This document shows positions 8,228 to 16,686 of a DNA stretch of 64,000 nt, in pieces. Numbering within the stretch: position 1 is the first letter of the stretch; every line of letters starts with the position of its first letter. Both the position numbers and the translations under genes were made by a program. The stretch lies in NCBI GenBank assembly GCA_902465155.1, contig CABQLY010000005.1, forward strand, positions 1 to 64,000, written 5' to 3'. The notes under the pieces were generated by a model. That model had not been told where the DNA came from. It ran no database searches and was given only the letters and a program-made list of their open reading frames with translations. This DNA comes from an uncultured Oscillospiraceae bacterium. GTDB lineage: Bacteria > Bacillota > Clostridia > Oscillospirales > Acutalibacteraceae.

Positions 8228-9151
8228 ATGCATACCGTTTTAAAACAAATTAGCCAGGTGGGCCTGGTGCCCGTAATTAAGTTAGAGGAGCCAAACAACG
8301 CCGTAAGCCTTTGCAGCGCGTTGGCCAAGGGCGGTATTCCGGTGGCGGAGGTTACCTTTCGCGCTAAAGGGGCCGAAAAAGCCATTTTTAACATTGCAAA
8401 CGCCCTGCCGCAGGTTTTGGTTGGGGCTGGTACGGTAACAACGGTAGAGCAGGCTAAAGCCGCCGCCAGTGCCGGCGCAAAATACATTATTTCTCCGGGG
8501 TTTGACCCGGTAGTGGTAGAATACTGCCTTTCGCACAACATTTTAATTACTCCCGGCTGCGCCACCGCCGGGGACCTTTGCATGGCCAGCCGCATGGGGT
8601 TAGAGGTTGTAAAATTCTTTCCCGCCGAGGCGGCCGGCGGTATTCGCGCCCTAAAGGCTTTTTTTGGGCCGTTTGCCCAATTAAAATTTATGCCAACCGG
8701 CGGCATTAACGCCCAAAATGTTACCGAGTACTTAGCGCACCGGCAAATTATTGCCTGCGGCGGCAGCTGGATGGCGCCGGAAAAGCTAATTGCCGAGCAA
8801 AATTGGAGCGGCATTACCGCCGTTGCCGAGCAGGCCGTTTTAGGTATGCTGCAGCCGCGCCTTACCGGGCTAACGCTGCCCGGCGACAGCGACGAAAGCG
8901 CCAACCCGCTTTTGGCCAATTTAGGCCTTGAGAGCGGCAGCTTTGCCGTAGCGCAGGTCGAACCCGGCGCCCCGGAATGCAGCGGGTGGAGCTTAACCGT
9001 AAACTCGGTAGAACGGGCCGTAACCTACTTTACCGCAAAGGGGCTTGCCTTTTTGCCGCAAACCGCTAAACACGCGGCCAACGGCGCCTGCACCGAAATT
9101 CAACTGGCAAACAAGCTGGCCGGCTTTAGCGTAACCCTGCGTCAGGCGTAA
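8228..9151 (+). CDS. eda: KDPG/KHG aldolase with extra C-terminal VOC-like domain
   Basis: The N-terminal part (about 1-205) is a class I 2-keto-3-deoxy-6-phosphogluconate / 4-hydroxy-2-oxoglutarate aldolase. It cleaves KDPG to pyruvate and glyceraldehyde 3-phosphate. The Schiff-base lysine is K129 in VKFFPAEA and the catalytic glutamate is E41 in EVTFR. About 90 further residues (SVERAVTYFTAKGLAF onwards) resemble a glyoxalase/VOC half-fold; such an extension occurs in aldolases of gut Clostridia. GGAG is placed for the ATG at 8228, whereas a GTG at 8216 would overlap it. The gene stands alone, without kdgK or uxa genes, so its sugar-acid source must lie elsewhere. Confidence 0.88.
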   Translation: MHTVLKQISQVGLVPVIKLEEPNNAVSLCSALAKGGIPVAEVTFRAKGAEKAIFNIANALPQVLVGAGTVTTVEQAKAAASAGAKYIISPGFDPVVVEYCLSHNILITPGCATAGDLCMASRMGLEVVKFFPAEAAGGIRALKAFFGPFAQLKFMPTGGINAQNVTEYLAHRQIIACGGSWMAPEKLIAEQNWSGITAVAEQAVLGMLQPRLTGLTLPGDSDESANPLLANLGLESGSFAVAQVEPGAPECSGWSLTVNSVERAVTYFTAKGLAFLPQTAKHAANGACTEIQLANKLAGFSVTLRQA

Positions 9152-9476
9152 AATTTTAGGCGCAGTTTTTAGCCCAAAATTGCCGCTGCAGCCGTGCCCG
9201 TAATTTTGCGTACAGGCGCTTGCCGGCGTTAATTGGCCGGTTAAATTGCAGCGTTAAAATTGCCGCTTTTTGGGCCTTTTAAAACGGGCTTTGGCCCGGC
9301 TGCAATTTTTTACGGCGCAAAAGGCGGCCGGGCGGGGTGCTTTTTTCTTGCTTTTTTTAATAAATTATAGTACAATAAAAATGTTATGGTTTAACCGTGG
9401 CGCACACAGCCTAACCCGCCTTAAAAGGGCAAAACAAAAATTTTAGAAATAAACTTTTGGCAACGAGGTAGAAAAA
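9152..9476. other. Gap upstream of xpt with hairpin and short repeats
   Basis: No gene is supported here. Three degenerate copies of GTTAAATTG(C/G)(C/A)G occur at about 9228-9266. A weak hairpin ending in CTGCAATTTTTT near 9300 may terminate the aldolase gene. No purine riboswitch core was seen before xpt. Confidence 0.4.
9348..9376 (+). promoter_or_regulatory. Promoter of xpt
   Basis: TTGCTT (9348-9353), 17 bp and TACAAT (9371-9376) precede a leader of about 95 nt. Confidence 0.65.
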
Positions 9477-10070
9477 ATGGAACTATTAGAGCAACGGATT
9501 GTAAAAGACGGCAAGGTAAAAGCCGGCAATGTACTAAAGGTAGACAGCTTTTTAAACCACCAAATTGATGTAAATTTATTAAACGAGCTGGGGCGCGAGT
9601 TTAAGCGCCTGTTTGCGGGCAGCGAAATTACAAAAATTTTAACCATAGAGGCTTCGGGCATTGGCATTGCCTGCATTGCCGCGCAGCATTTTAATGTGCC
9701 GGTTTTGTTTGCCAAAAAAACGCAAACCAAAAATATTGCGGGCGAAACCTACAAAAGCCGCGTAGAATCCTTTACCCACGGCAAGGTTTACGACATTATT
9801 GTTTCAAAAGAGTTTTTAAAGCCGGAGGATAAGGTTTTAATTATTGACGACTTTTTAGCCAAGGGCAGCGCGCTAAACGGCTTGGTACAGCTGGTGCAGG
9901 ATGCAGGCGCTACCATTGTTGGGGCCGGCATTGTTATTGAAAAGGGCTTTCAAGACGGTGGACGCCTTATTCGCAGCCGCGGAATTCGGGTAGAATCCTT
10001 AGCGATTATTGATTCGATGGACGAAAACACCGGCATTGTTTTTCGGCACCAGGGGGCCGAAAACGCCTAA
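9477..10070 (+). CDS. xpt: Xanthine phosphoribosyltransferase
   Basis: The 197-residue cytosolic enzyme salvages xanthine to XMP using PRPP. The PRPP-binding loop VLIIDDFLAKGSA is at residues 120-132 and the length is that of the Firmicutes Xpt family. FAKKTQTKNI and the C-terminal VESLAIIDSMD are family-typical. GAGG precedes the ATG by about 9 bp. Unlike the xpt-pbuX operon of Bacillus there is no purine permease behind it and no purine riboswitch before it, so its control differs. Confidence 0.93.
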   Translation: MELLEQRIVKDGKVKAGNVLKVDSFLNHQIDVNLLNELGREFKRLFAGSEITKILTIEASGIGIACIAAQHFNVPVLFAKKTQTKNIAGETYKSRVESFTHGKVYDIIVSKEFLKPEDKVLIIDDFLAKGSALNGLVQLVQDAGATIVGAGIVIEKGFQDGGRLIRSRGIRVESLAIIDSMDENTGIVFRHQGAENA

Positions 10071-10419
10071 ACCGGCAAAGGTAGGCCAAAATTGGCTTGC
10101 CTAAGCTTAGCCTTGCTTATTTTATTTTAAAACCGGCAGCCTGCAAAAGCCAACCGCCAACAGCCTTTAGGTTGCTTTTGGCGGGTTTGGGCGCGCCTAA
10201 ACGGCGTTTGTTTTTTGCCGGCTAAAATAGTTAAAATTTTTCGCCAATTTCGCCGGCGCTGCTTTGCTGAAAAAGGCAGCGCCGGCAACGCATTGCAGCC
10301 GGGCAAGGGGCGCTTGCTTTTTTTCTTTGGCGGGCAATTAATTTACGGCCAAAGCCTTAAAACAGGGCCGCCGCTTAAACGGCAGGGCGTTTACATTAGG
10401 GCTGTAAAGGGGTTACTTT
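10071..10419. other. Structured gap between xpt and mntP
   Basis: No coding sequence is supported. It contains a CCGCCAA...TTGGCGG hairpin (about 10153-10183), an 11-bp perfect stem (10252-10286) and a terminator-like hairpin (10303-10324). The last two are listed separately as a possible mntP leader. Confidence 0.5.
10208..10324 (+). promoter_or_regulatory. Candidate structured leader/attenuator of mntP
   Basis: A weak promoter (TTGTTT 10208-10213, 18 bp, TAAAAT 10232-10237) would start an RNA near 10245. GCCGGCGCTGC (10252-10262) pairs exactly with GCAGCGCCGGC (10276-10286). GCAAG (10303-10307) and CTTGC (10313-10317) then form a hairpin before a run of seven T. This hairpin-then-terminator order about 95 bp before mntP suggests attenuation. 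The conserved loops of the yybP-ykoY manganese riboswitch are not visible. The second hairpin could instead simply end xpt. Confidence 0.4.
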
Positions 10420-10989
10420 ATGTCTTTTATTGAGCTAATTTTTCTTTCTATTGGTCTTGCTATGGATGCGTTTGCCGTTTCGGTCTGTAAGGGGCTTTCC
10501 TGCCGAAAAATGGGGCTTTCGCAGCCGCTGACCGCCGGGCTTTACTTTGGCGGCTTTCAGGCCCTTATGCCCTTAGTGGGGTTTTTGCTGGGCCAAAGCT
10601 TTCAAAAATACATTGAATCTATTGACCACTGGATTGCCTTTGTGCTGCTGCTGTTAATTGGCGCCAACATGATTCGCGAAAGCTTTTCTAAAGAGGAGGA
10701 AACGGTAGAGGCCTCCTTTGGGCCGCGGGCCATGCTGCCAATGGCGGTTGCCACCAGCATAGACGCCTTGGCGGTTGGGGTTTCGTTAGCCTGTTTGCCG
10801 GGCACCAACATTACCGTTGCCATTAGCCTTATTGGCGCTATTACCTTGGTTATTTCGGCCGTTGGGGTTATTATTGGCCACTTTGCCGGCGGGTTTTTAA
10901 AATCTAAGGCCGAGTTTGCCGGCGGCGCTATTTTAATTTTAATTGGCCTTAAAATTTTGTTAGAACACTTAGGAGTTATTCATTTTTAA
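10420..10989 (+). CDS. mntP: Manganese efflux pump MntP
   Basis: This is a 189-residue, six-helix inner membrane protein of the MntP/YebN family, which exports Mn2+. The two family motifs with an Asp in a helix, GLAMDAFAVS (12-21) and ATSIDALAVG (111-120), are both present. AAAGGGG lies before the ATG. A GNAT acetyltransferase follows 32 bp later, probably on the same mRNA. The leader upstream may adjust expression to metal. Confidence 0.93.
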   Translation: MSFIELIFLSIGLAMDAFAVSVCKGLSCRKMGLSQPLTAGLYFGGFQALMPLVGFLLGQSFQKYIESIDHWIAFVLLLLIGANMIRESFSKEEETVEASFGPRAMLPMAVATSIDALAVGVSLACLPGTNITVAISLIGAITLVISAVGVIIGHFAGGFLKSKAEFAGGAILILIGLKILLEHLGVIHF

Positions 10990-11021
10990 AAAAACACGCA
11001 AAATAAAAAGGAACGCCAAAA

Positions 11022-11633
11022 ATGCAGAATGTTACCATACGCCCGGCCACCGAGCAGGACGCCGCCGCGCTTTTAAAAATTTACGCGCCTTATGTACAAA
11101 ACACCGCTATTACCTTTGAGTACACCGTGCCAACCGTTGAGGAATTTAAAGCCCGCATTGCCGGCACTTTAAAAAAATACCCTTATTTGGTTGCCGAGCA
11201 AAACGGCCGGCCTTTGGGCTACGCCTACACCGGCCCGTTTAAAGAGCGTGCCGCTTACGAATGGGCGGTTGAAACCAGCATTTATCTTGACCCAAACGCA
11301 AGAAAAATGGGCTTGGGTCGGCAGCTTTACACGGCTTTAGAGGCTGTTTCAAAGGCGCAGGGCGTTTTAAATTTTAACGCCTGCATTGCCTGCACCAACC
11401 AGCCGGACGAGCATTTAAACAACAACAGCGTACAGTTCCACCACCACTTGGGCTTTACCACGGTTGGCACCTTTTGCCAATGCGGGTACAAGTTTGGCGT
11501 TTGGTACAACATGGTTTGGGTAGAAAAGCTTTTGGCAAAGCACCCCGCCGCGCCAAAGCCCCTTACCCCGTTTTTAGCTTTAGGCAGCCAAACGCTGCAG
11601 CGCTGCGGCATAACCCCGCTGCCCCGCCCTTAA
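11022..11633 (+). CDS. GNAT N-acetyltransferase, phosphinothricin acetyltransferase type
   Basis: The 203-residue protein matches the Pat/YwnH class of GCN5-related acetyltransferases, which acetylate amino groups of small amino-acid analogues such as methionine sulfoximine. It begins VTIRPATEQDAAALLKIYAPYVQNT without interruption of the family pattern, and has AYEWAVETSIYLDPNARK and GLGRQLY, the acetyl-CoA loop. About 25 residues at the C-terminus (after KLLAKHP) are Pro/Leu-rich and unlike the family core. AAAAGGA precedes the ATG. The true substrate is not known. Confidence 0.85.
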   Translation: MQNVTIRPATEQDAAALLKIYAPYVQNTAITFEYTVPTVEEFKARIAGTLKKYPYLVAEQNGRPLGYAYTGPFKERAAYEWAVETSIYLDPNARKMGLGRQLYTALEAVSKAQGVLNFNACIACTNQPDEHLNNNSVQFHHHLGFTTVGTFCQCGYKFGVWYNMVWVEKLLAKHPAAPKPLTPFLALGSQTLQRCGITPLPRP

Positions 11634-11800
11634 AAATTAAATTATTTTTGGTCGCCGCACGGGCAGCGGCCGCCGAACTCGGCCCCGCCGCACCTTGGCT
11701 GGGCCGAGCATTTTTTTGCCTGATTTTTGCCTGATTATTTTTAAAAAAATTGGCAAAAATAAAACCGTTCAATCTGCATAACAAAGGGGACGGTTTTAAA

Positions 11801-13138
11801 ATGCACTTTTCACTTAAAAAACGCACCGCTATTCGCCTAATAAGCTTTTTATTGGCGGCGTTTGCCGCGCTTTTTGGCCTTGCGTTAAAGCAAAGCTGCC
11901 AAATTCAAACGCTGCAGCGCGATTTAACCCACGACCGCCAGCAAATGCTGGAAAGCCTAAACGAAAGCTTAGAGGGCATGGCCCTAACGCTGGAAAAAAG
12001 CCTTTATGTTGGCACCCCGGCGGGCATGAGCAGCTTAACCAACAAGCTAATTTTACTTTCGGGTAACGCCGGCGCGGCGCTTTCAAAGCTGCCCTCCGGC
12101 AACGGGGGCGTGCAAACGGTGGCCAAATTTTTGTCGCAGGTGAGCGATTACGCCGCCGTGCTTACCGAAAAATGTATTCGCGGCGAGGAAATTACAACCG
12201 CCGAGTACGACACCCTGCGCGGCCTTTACGAAAGCGCCCAAAAGCTTTCGGCCAAAACCGATGAGCTAAAAACCCTTTACGGCAATTACAACGATTTAAA
12301 AAGCAGCCTAAACGGCGAGTGGGCCACCGCGGCCGAAAGTGCAATTTCCAGCCCAATGGAGGAATTAGACCGCTCGTTAGGCGAGCAGCCGGCCCTAATT
12401 TACGACGGCCCGTTTTCGGACCACATTAGCCAGCAAAGCTCGGCGCTGCTGCAGCAGGCAAGCCCCGTTACCAAAGAGCAGGCCGCAAAAAAAGCGGCCG
12501 ACCTTTTAGGCCTAAAGCAGGGTGATTTGCAGGCGCTGGAGGAGGAGCAGGGCAGTATGCCGGCCTACTGCTTTAAAATCGAAAAAACAAGAATTGCCGT
12601 TACCAAAAACGGCGGCTATTTAAGCTACTTTACCAACGGGCGCGAAATTGGTACCGCTACTTTGGAGAGTAAAGACGCCCCACAAAAGGCCAAAGAATTT
12701 TTGCAAAAGCTGGGGCTGGGCAATTTTCAAAGCAGCTATTATTTTACCGACGAGGGCATTTGCACCGTTAATTTTTGCTACAAGCAGGGCAATATTTTGT
12801 GCTACACCGACCTTATTAAAATTGGCGTTGCGCTGGATAACGGGCAAATTGTTAGCTGCGAGGCGCGCGGATTTATTATGAACCACAAGGCCCGCACCGT
12901 TCCGGCAGCCAAGCTTACCGCAACGCAGGCGCAAGCGGTGCTTTCTAAAAAGCTGCAGCCCGTTTCTACCAATTGGTGCCTTATTCCAAGCGAGGGTAAG
13001 GAGGAGCTTTATTGCTACGAATTTTACTGCCGCGGCCAAAAGGGGGAGGATGTTTTAGTGTATATTAACGCGCAAACCGGCGCCGAGGAGCAATTGCTAA
13101 TTTTATTAAAAACCGACGGCGGCACCCTAACCCGGTAG
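11801..13138 (+). CDS. ypeB: Spore germination protein YpeB
   Basis: The 445-residue protein has one N-terminal membrane anchor (LISFLLAAFAALFGLAL), a helical central region and two PepSY-type domains (about 225-305 and 375-440). It ends with the family's ...LLILLKTDGGTLT pattern. In Bacillus YpeB holds and protects the cortex-lytic hydrolase SleB in the spore. AAAGGGG precedes the ATG at 11801, so an earlier TTG is not needed. No sleB lies beside it here, although the two are normally adjacent. Its presence argues for an endospore-forming host. Confidence 0.85.
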   Translation: MHFSLKKRTAIRLISFLLAAFAALFGLALKQSCQIQTLQRDLTHDRQQMLESLNESLEGMALTLEKSLYVGTPAGMSSLTNKLILLSGNAGAALSKLPSGNGGVQTVAKFLSQVSDYAAVLTEKCIRGEEITTAEYDTLRGLYESAQKLSAKTDELKTLYGNYNDLKSSLNGEWATAAESAISSPMEELDRSLGEQPALIYDGPFSDHISQQSSALLQQASPVTKEQAAKKAADLLGLKQGDLQALEEEQGSMPAYCFKIEKTRIAVTKNGGYLSYFTNGREIGTATLESKDAPQKAKEFLQKLGLGNFQSSYYFTDEGICTVNFCYKQGNILCYTDLIKIGVALDNGQIVSCEARGFIMNHKARTVPAAKLTATQAQAVLSKKLQPVSTNWCLIPSEGKEELYCYEFYCRGQKGEDVLVYINAQTGAEEQLLILLKTDGGTLTR

Positions 13139-13238
13139 CCCGTTTGGCAAAGCTAACTTTTTTGCCCCAACAAAGCCCCAAAGCAACCGGGGCAAAGGGG
13201 TGCTTTAAATTTTAAACAGTGCCCCAAAGCGCAAAAAC

Positions 13239-13262
13239 GCCCGCCCCTTTGGGGGCGGGCAG
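13239..13262. terminator. Bidirectional terminator between ypeB and ispE
   Basis: GCCCGCCCC (13239-13247) pairs with GGGGCGGGC (13252-13260) around a 4-base loop. The gene pair converges here; the minus-strand side ends in GTTTTTG. Confidence 0.75.
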
Positions 13263-13264
13263 CT

Positions 13265-14128
13265 TTATTTTCGCAGCCAAACGGGGGCAGGTAACTGGCT
13301 AATGGTTTTGGCGTGCCAAACGCCGGTTTGCCCAACCAAGCTTATGTTAGAAAAATTAGTATTTAAGGGGAACAAGCCAAACACGGTGGGGCCGCTGCCC
13401 GAAAGCCCGGCCAGCAGCGCGCCGCGGGCGTACAGCCGGTTCATTGCCTGCCACTGCTCTGCCCGGTCGGGCGATACGGCTAAAAAGTCGTTCTCGCAAA
13501 GGGTAAAGGCGGTAGTTTCCCTTCCGGATTTTAACAGCTGACCAATAAGCTTGCCGGTTGCAAGGTCGTGCGGCAGCCCGTCGGCCAAAGCGTACATGGC
13601 ACCGGTTGACCTTTTGGCGTGGTTTTTTTGCAGCCAAACGGCATATTGCTCGGGCTGCGGTAAAACGGTTAGCAGCTCCCCCGCGCCGGCAGCCAAACAG
13701 CGCCCGCCCTGCAAACAAAACGGAACATCGGCCCCCAGCGTTTTGGCCAGCTCAAATAAATCTGCTGGCGCTAACGGCTCACCGTGCAGCGTATTTAAGC
13801 CGCGTAAAACAGCGGCCGCGTCGGTACTGCCGCCGCCAAGCCCCGCCGAAAACGGAATTTGCTTTTGCAAAAAAATGCTTGCCTGCGGCCTGCGGCCAAG
13901 CTTTTCGTAAAAGGCTTCGGCCGCCCGAACAATTAAATTTTCCGGCCCTACCGGGCAATCGTCCATAAAATATTCGGGCGGCTGCCCGTCTTCCTCAAAT
14001 GTTAACTCATCACACAAATCAACCGTTTGCATAAGCGTGCTGATCTCGTGGTAGCCGCTTGGCAAAAGATCCCCCACCTTTAAAAACAGGTTGATCTTAG
14101 CCGGGGCCTTAACGGTTAAAATTTTCAC
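13265..14128 (-). CDS. ispE: 4-diphosphocytidyl-2-C-methyl-D-erythritol kinase
   Basis: This 287-residue GHMP kinase phosphorylates CDP-methylerythritol in the MEP route to isoprenoids. K11 in KAPAKINLFL, the ATP loop FSAGLGGGSTDAA (93-105) and the catalytic Asp in GADVPF (D133) are present. AGLSGSGPTVFGLF forms the third motif. It starts with GTG; GGAG is about 8 bp upstream. The start lies inside the end of the aminotransferase gene (20-bp overlap), so it is the last gene of the lrp-aminotransferase-ispE operon. Confidence 0.95.
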   Translation of the reverse strand: MKILTVKAPAKINLFLKVGDLLPSGYHEISTLMQTVDLCDELTFEEDGQPPEYFMDDCPVGPENLIVRAAEAFYEKLGRRPQASIFLQKQIPFSAGLGGGSTDAAAVLRGLNTLHGEPLAPADLFELAKTLGADVPFCLQGGRCLAAGAGELLTVLPQPEQYAVWLQKNHAKRSTGAMYALADGLPHDLATGKLIGQLLKSGRETTAFTLCENDFLAVSPDRAEQWQAMNRLYARGALLAGLSGSGPTVFGLFPLNTNFSNISLVGQTGVWHAKTISQLPAPVWLRK

Positions 14129-15293
14129 CTTTAAGCTCCTTTAAAAATTCTCCGGTGCGGCGCAGCGCCTCTTTAATATGGTCTACCGAATAGCAGTAGG
14201 AGGCCCGCAAAAACCCCTCGCCGCCAAGGCCAAAAGCGTCCCCGGGAATCATGGCAACCTTTTTGGCGTACAGCAGCTGCTCGCAAAAATCCTCACTGCT
14301 CAGGCCCGTGCTTTTAATGCAGGGAAAAACATAAAACGCGCCCTGCGGCTCAAAGCAATCCAGCCCAATGCGGCGAAACCCGTCTACAATTAAGCGGCGG
14401 CGGGTATCGTACTCCTCCGCCATGCGGGTAATATCCTCGTCCCCGTGCCGCAGCGCCTCTATGGCGGCGTACTGCGAGGTGGTAGGGGCCGACATAATGG
14501 CAAACTGGTGGATCTTGGTCATAATGGTTGTAATTTCTTTCGGGGCAAGCGCGTAACCCAAGCGCCACCCGGTCATAGAATAGGTTTTAGAAAAACCGGA
14601 GGCAATAACCGTGCGCTCGCGCATGCCGTCAATCTCCGCAATAGAAACATGGCGCTCACCGCCGTAGGTCAGCTCGGCGTAAATTTCGTCCGAAATAACA
14701 AAAAGGTCGTGTTTTTTAATCACAGCCGCAATTTTTTCTAAATCGCCCCGGCGCATAACCGCCCCGGTTGGGTTGCACGGAAAGGGGAGTACCAGCGCTT
14801 TTGTTTTGGGGGTAATGTGCTGCTCTAACTTTTCGGGGGTTAAAATAAATTGGTCTTTGGCGCTTAGCTCTACCCCAACCGGCTGCCCGCCGGCCAAGGT
14901 AACAATAGGCTCGTAGCAAACAAAGCTGGGCTGCGGTACCAAAACCTCGTCCCCGGGAGCTACCAGCGCGCGCACGGCAACATCAATAGCCTCGCTGCCG
15001 CCAACGGTTACCAAAACCTCGTTTACGGCGTAATTTAGGTTGTACCGCCGCTTTACAAAGCGGCAAATCTCCTCCCGCAAAGTTAAAAGGCCGCGATTGG
15101 CGGTGTAACGGGTCTTGCCATTTTCAAGCGAGGCAATGCCCGCGTGCCGAATGTGCCAAGGGGTTTTAAAATCCGGCTCCCCCACGCCTAAGGAGATCAC
15201 ATCCTGCATTTTTTCGGTAATATCAAAAAAACGGCGAATTCCGGAGGGCTTTAGCCCAACCGCAACCGGATTTAAGTATTTATTATAATCCAT
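14109..15293 (-). CDS. PLP-dependent class I/II aminotransferase
   Basis: The 394-residue enzyme belongs to the fold-type I aspartate/aromatic aminotransferase group (PatA/AspC-like). The PLP lysine is K236 in SGFSKTYSMTGWR, with N174 in FPCNPTGAV and D202/Y205 in SDEIYAEL. The ATG overlaps the Lrp stop codon as TAATG, so the two genes are translationally coupled. An in-frame TTG 9 bp earlier is an alternative start. Coupling to an Lrp-type regulator suggests control by an amino acid. The amino donor and acceptor cannot be read from the sequence. Confidence 0.9.
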   Translation of the reverse strand: MDYNKYLNPVAVGLKPSGIRRFFDITEKMQDVISLGVGEPDFKTPWHIRHAGIASLENGKTRYTANRGLLTLREEICRFVKRRYNLNYAVNEVLVTVGGSEAIDVAVRALVAPGDEVLVPQPSFVCYEPIVTLAGGQPVGVELSAKDQFILTPEKLEQHITPKTKALVLPFPCNPTGAVMRRGDLEKIAAVIKKHDLFVISDEIYAELTYGGERHVSIAEIDGMRERTVIASGFSKTYSMTGWRLGYALAPKEITTIMTKIHQFAIMSAPTTSQYAAIEALRHGDEDITRMAEEYDTRRRLIVDGFRRIGLDCFEPQGAFYVFPCIKSTGLSSEDFCEQLLYAKKVAMIPGDAFGLGGEGFLRASYCYSVDHIKEALRRTGEFLKELKGENFNR

Positions 15294-15775
15294 TACAGCC
15301 AAAAGCTCCCTCTGTCGTCTTCATTTTCGCCGCAAAGAACCACATCCAGCTCTTTATACCGGCGCAGCACAAAGTGGGTAGAGGTAGAAATAACCTCTGG
15401 CAGCGGCGCCAAAACCTTGCCCACAAACATAGCCACCTGTTGAAAGGTTTTGCCCTTTACAATTACGCAAAGGTCGTACCCGCCGGACATTAAATAAACC
15501 GTTTCTACCTCGGGGTAGTTGGTAATTTGCTGGGCAATCTCCTCAAAACCATTATCGGCCTGGGGGGTAACCTTTAGCTCAATTAAGGCCGAAACATAAG
15601 CGCTGTCCAGCCGCTCCCAATCTATTACCGTTTTAAACCCGCGAATAACGCCGGTTTTTTTTAGTTGTTCAATCTCGCTGCGAATTTCATCCTCAGAAGT
15701 ATCCAACATTACCGCAAGGTCATGCATGGTGTAGCGCGCGTCCTGCTCCAACAGCTTTAATAGTTTTTTGTTCAT
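15293..15775 (-). CDS. Lrp/AsnC-family transcriptional regulator
   Basis: The 160-residue protein has an N-terminal winged helix-turn-helix (about 1-55) and a C-terminal RAM/AsnC ligand-binding domain (about 65-145, with GGYDLCVIVKGKTFQQVA). Such proteins assemble as dimers to octamers and sense amino acids. It leads an operon with an aminotransferase and diverges from a methyltransferase gene; the 157-bp gap holds promoters for both, so it may control itself and the divergent unit. Confidence 0.9.
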   Translation of the reverse strand: MNKKLLKLLEQDARYTMHDLAVMLDTSEDEIRSEIEQLKKTGVIRGFKTVIDWERLDSAYVSALIELKVTPQADNGFEEIAQQITNYPEVETVYLMSGGYDLCVIVKGKTFQQVAMFVGKVLAPLPEVISTSTHFVLRRYKELDVVLCGENEDDRGSFWL

Positions 15776-15824
15776 TTCATCAACCCGACTTTCTGTGCCT
15801 GTTACAGCAATTACTCATACAGCT

Positions 15825-15853
15825 ATTATACAATATATTTTTTAAAATGTATA
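15825..15853 (-). promoter_or_regulatory. Promoter of the lrp-aminotransferase-ispE operon
   Basis: On the minus strand TATACA (15853-15848), 17 bp and TATAAT (15830-15825). Confidence 0.7.
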
Positions 15854-15872
15854 GCCCCTTTTCCCGCAAATG

Positions 15873-15901
15873 TTGATTTATGCGCCGCGGTGTGCTATAC
15901 T
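15873..15901 (+). promoter_or_regulatory. Promoter of the methyltransferase-hslO pair
   Basis: TTGATT (15873-15878), 17 bp and TATACT (15896-15901), with TGTGC before the -10. It lies back to back with the lrp promoter, 19 bp away. Confidence 0.75.
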
Positions 15902-15932
15902 GGGTAGGTAGTTTCTTGTAGGGGGCAAAAAA

Positions 15933-16673
15933 ATGGCCGGGTACGAAAATTTTTCAACCGTGTATGACGCTTTAATGGCCGATATTAACTACCCCGAGCA
16001 GGCCAAACGGCTGCTGCGTTTGTTCGAGCGGTACGACCGCCGGCCAACCCTGCTGTTAGATTTAGCCTGCGGCACCGGTAATTTTTCGGCCCCGCTGGCG
16101 GCCGAGGGGGTAGAGGTTATTGGGGTAGATTGCTCCCCCGGAATGTTGGCCGTTGCCCAAAGCAAGCGGCAAAACCCGCAAAACCCGTTGTTTTTGTGTC
16201 AGAGGGCTGAGGAACTGGACCTTTTTGGCACGGTAGACGGCGCCATTTGTATGTTAGACAGTTTAAATCACCTAACCAGCTATGCCGGTTTTGCCAAGGC
16301 TTTAAAACGAACGGCCTTGTTTTTAGAGCCGGGCCGCCTGTTTATTTTTGATTTAAATACCCCCTACAAGCACCAAAAAATTTTAAACAACAACACCTTT
16401 GTACGCCAGGGGGACGGCGCCTTTTGCGTGTGGCAAAATGCCCGGCAGGGCAACACGGTTGAGGTGCTGTTAGACCTTTTTGTAAAGCAGCCGGGCACCA
16501 ACCTTTTTGCCCGCAGAACCGAGGAATTTTCCGAGCGCGCCTACACCCCGCGCGAGGTTGAAAGGGCGCTGCAGGCGGCCGGGCTTACCCCTGTTGCCGT
16601 TTTAGACGAAACCGGCGCAGCCCCGCAAAAAAACAGCGAACGGCTGGTTTACATTACAAAAAAAGACCACTGA
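15933..16673 (+). CDS. Class I SAM-dependent methyltransferase
   Basis: The 246-residue soluble enzyme has motif I LLDLACGTGNFSAPLA (about 37-52), acidic VIGVDCSPGMLAVA and the post-motif LDSLNHL. The pattern is of the small-molecule methyltransferases related to YjjT/UbiE. AGGGGG precedes the ATG. It is followed 13 bp later by hslO, likely on the same transcript. The acceptor substrate is unknown. Confidence 0.88.
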   Translation: MAGYENFSTVYDALMADINYPEQAKRLLRLFERYDRRPTLLLDLACGTGNFSAPLAAEGVEVIGVDCSPGMLAVAQSKRQNPQNPLFLCQRAEELDLFGTVDGAICMLDSLNHLTSYAGFAKALKRTALFLEPGRLFIFDLNTPYKHQKILNNNTFVRQGDGAFCVWQNARQGNTVEVLLDLFVKQPGTNLFARRTEEFSERAYTPREVERALQAAGLTPVAVLDETGAAPQKNSERLVYITKKDH

Positions 16674-16686
16674 AAAGGAAAAGCTT

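Noticed and set aside
9383..9476. Purine riboswitch before xpt
   Set aside because: The leader is about 95 nt and lacks the conserved purine aptamer loops.
10071..10419. yybP-ykoY manganese riboswitch before mntP
   Set aside because: The conserved internal loop sequences of that family were not found.
10215..10433. 72-codon reading frame overlapping the mntP start
   Set aside because: It crosses the hairpins, has no ribosome binding site and resembles no protein.
13558..13968. Arg/Ala-rich frames opposite ispE
   Set aside because: They are antisense by-products of GC-rich codons; ispE is fully supported.
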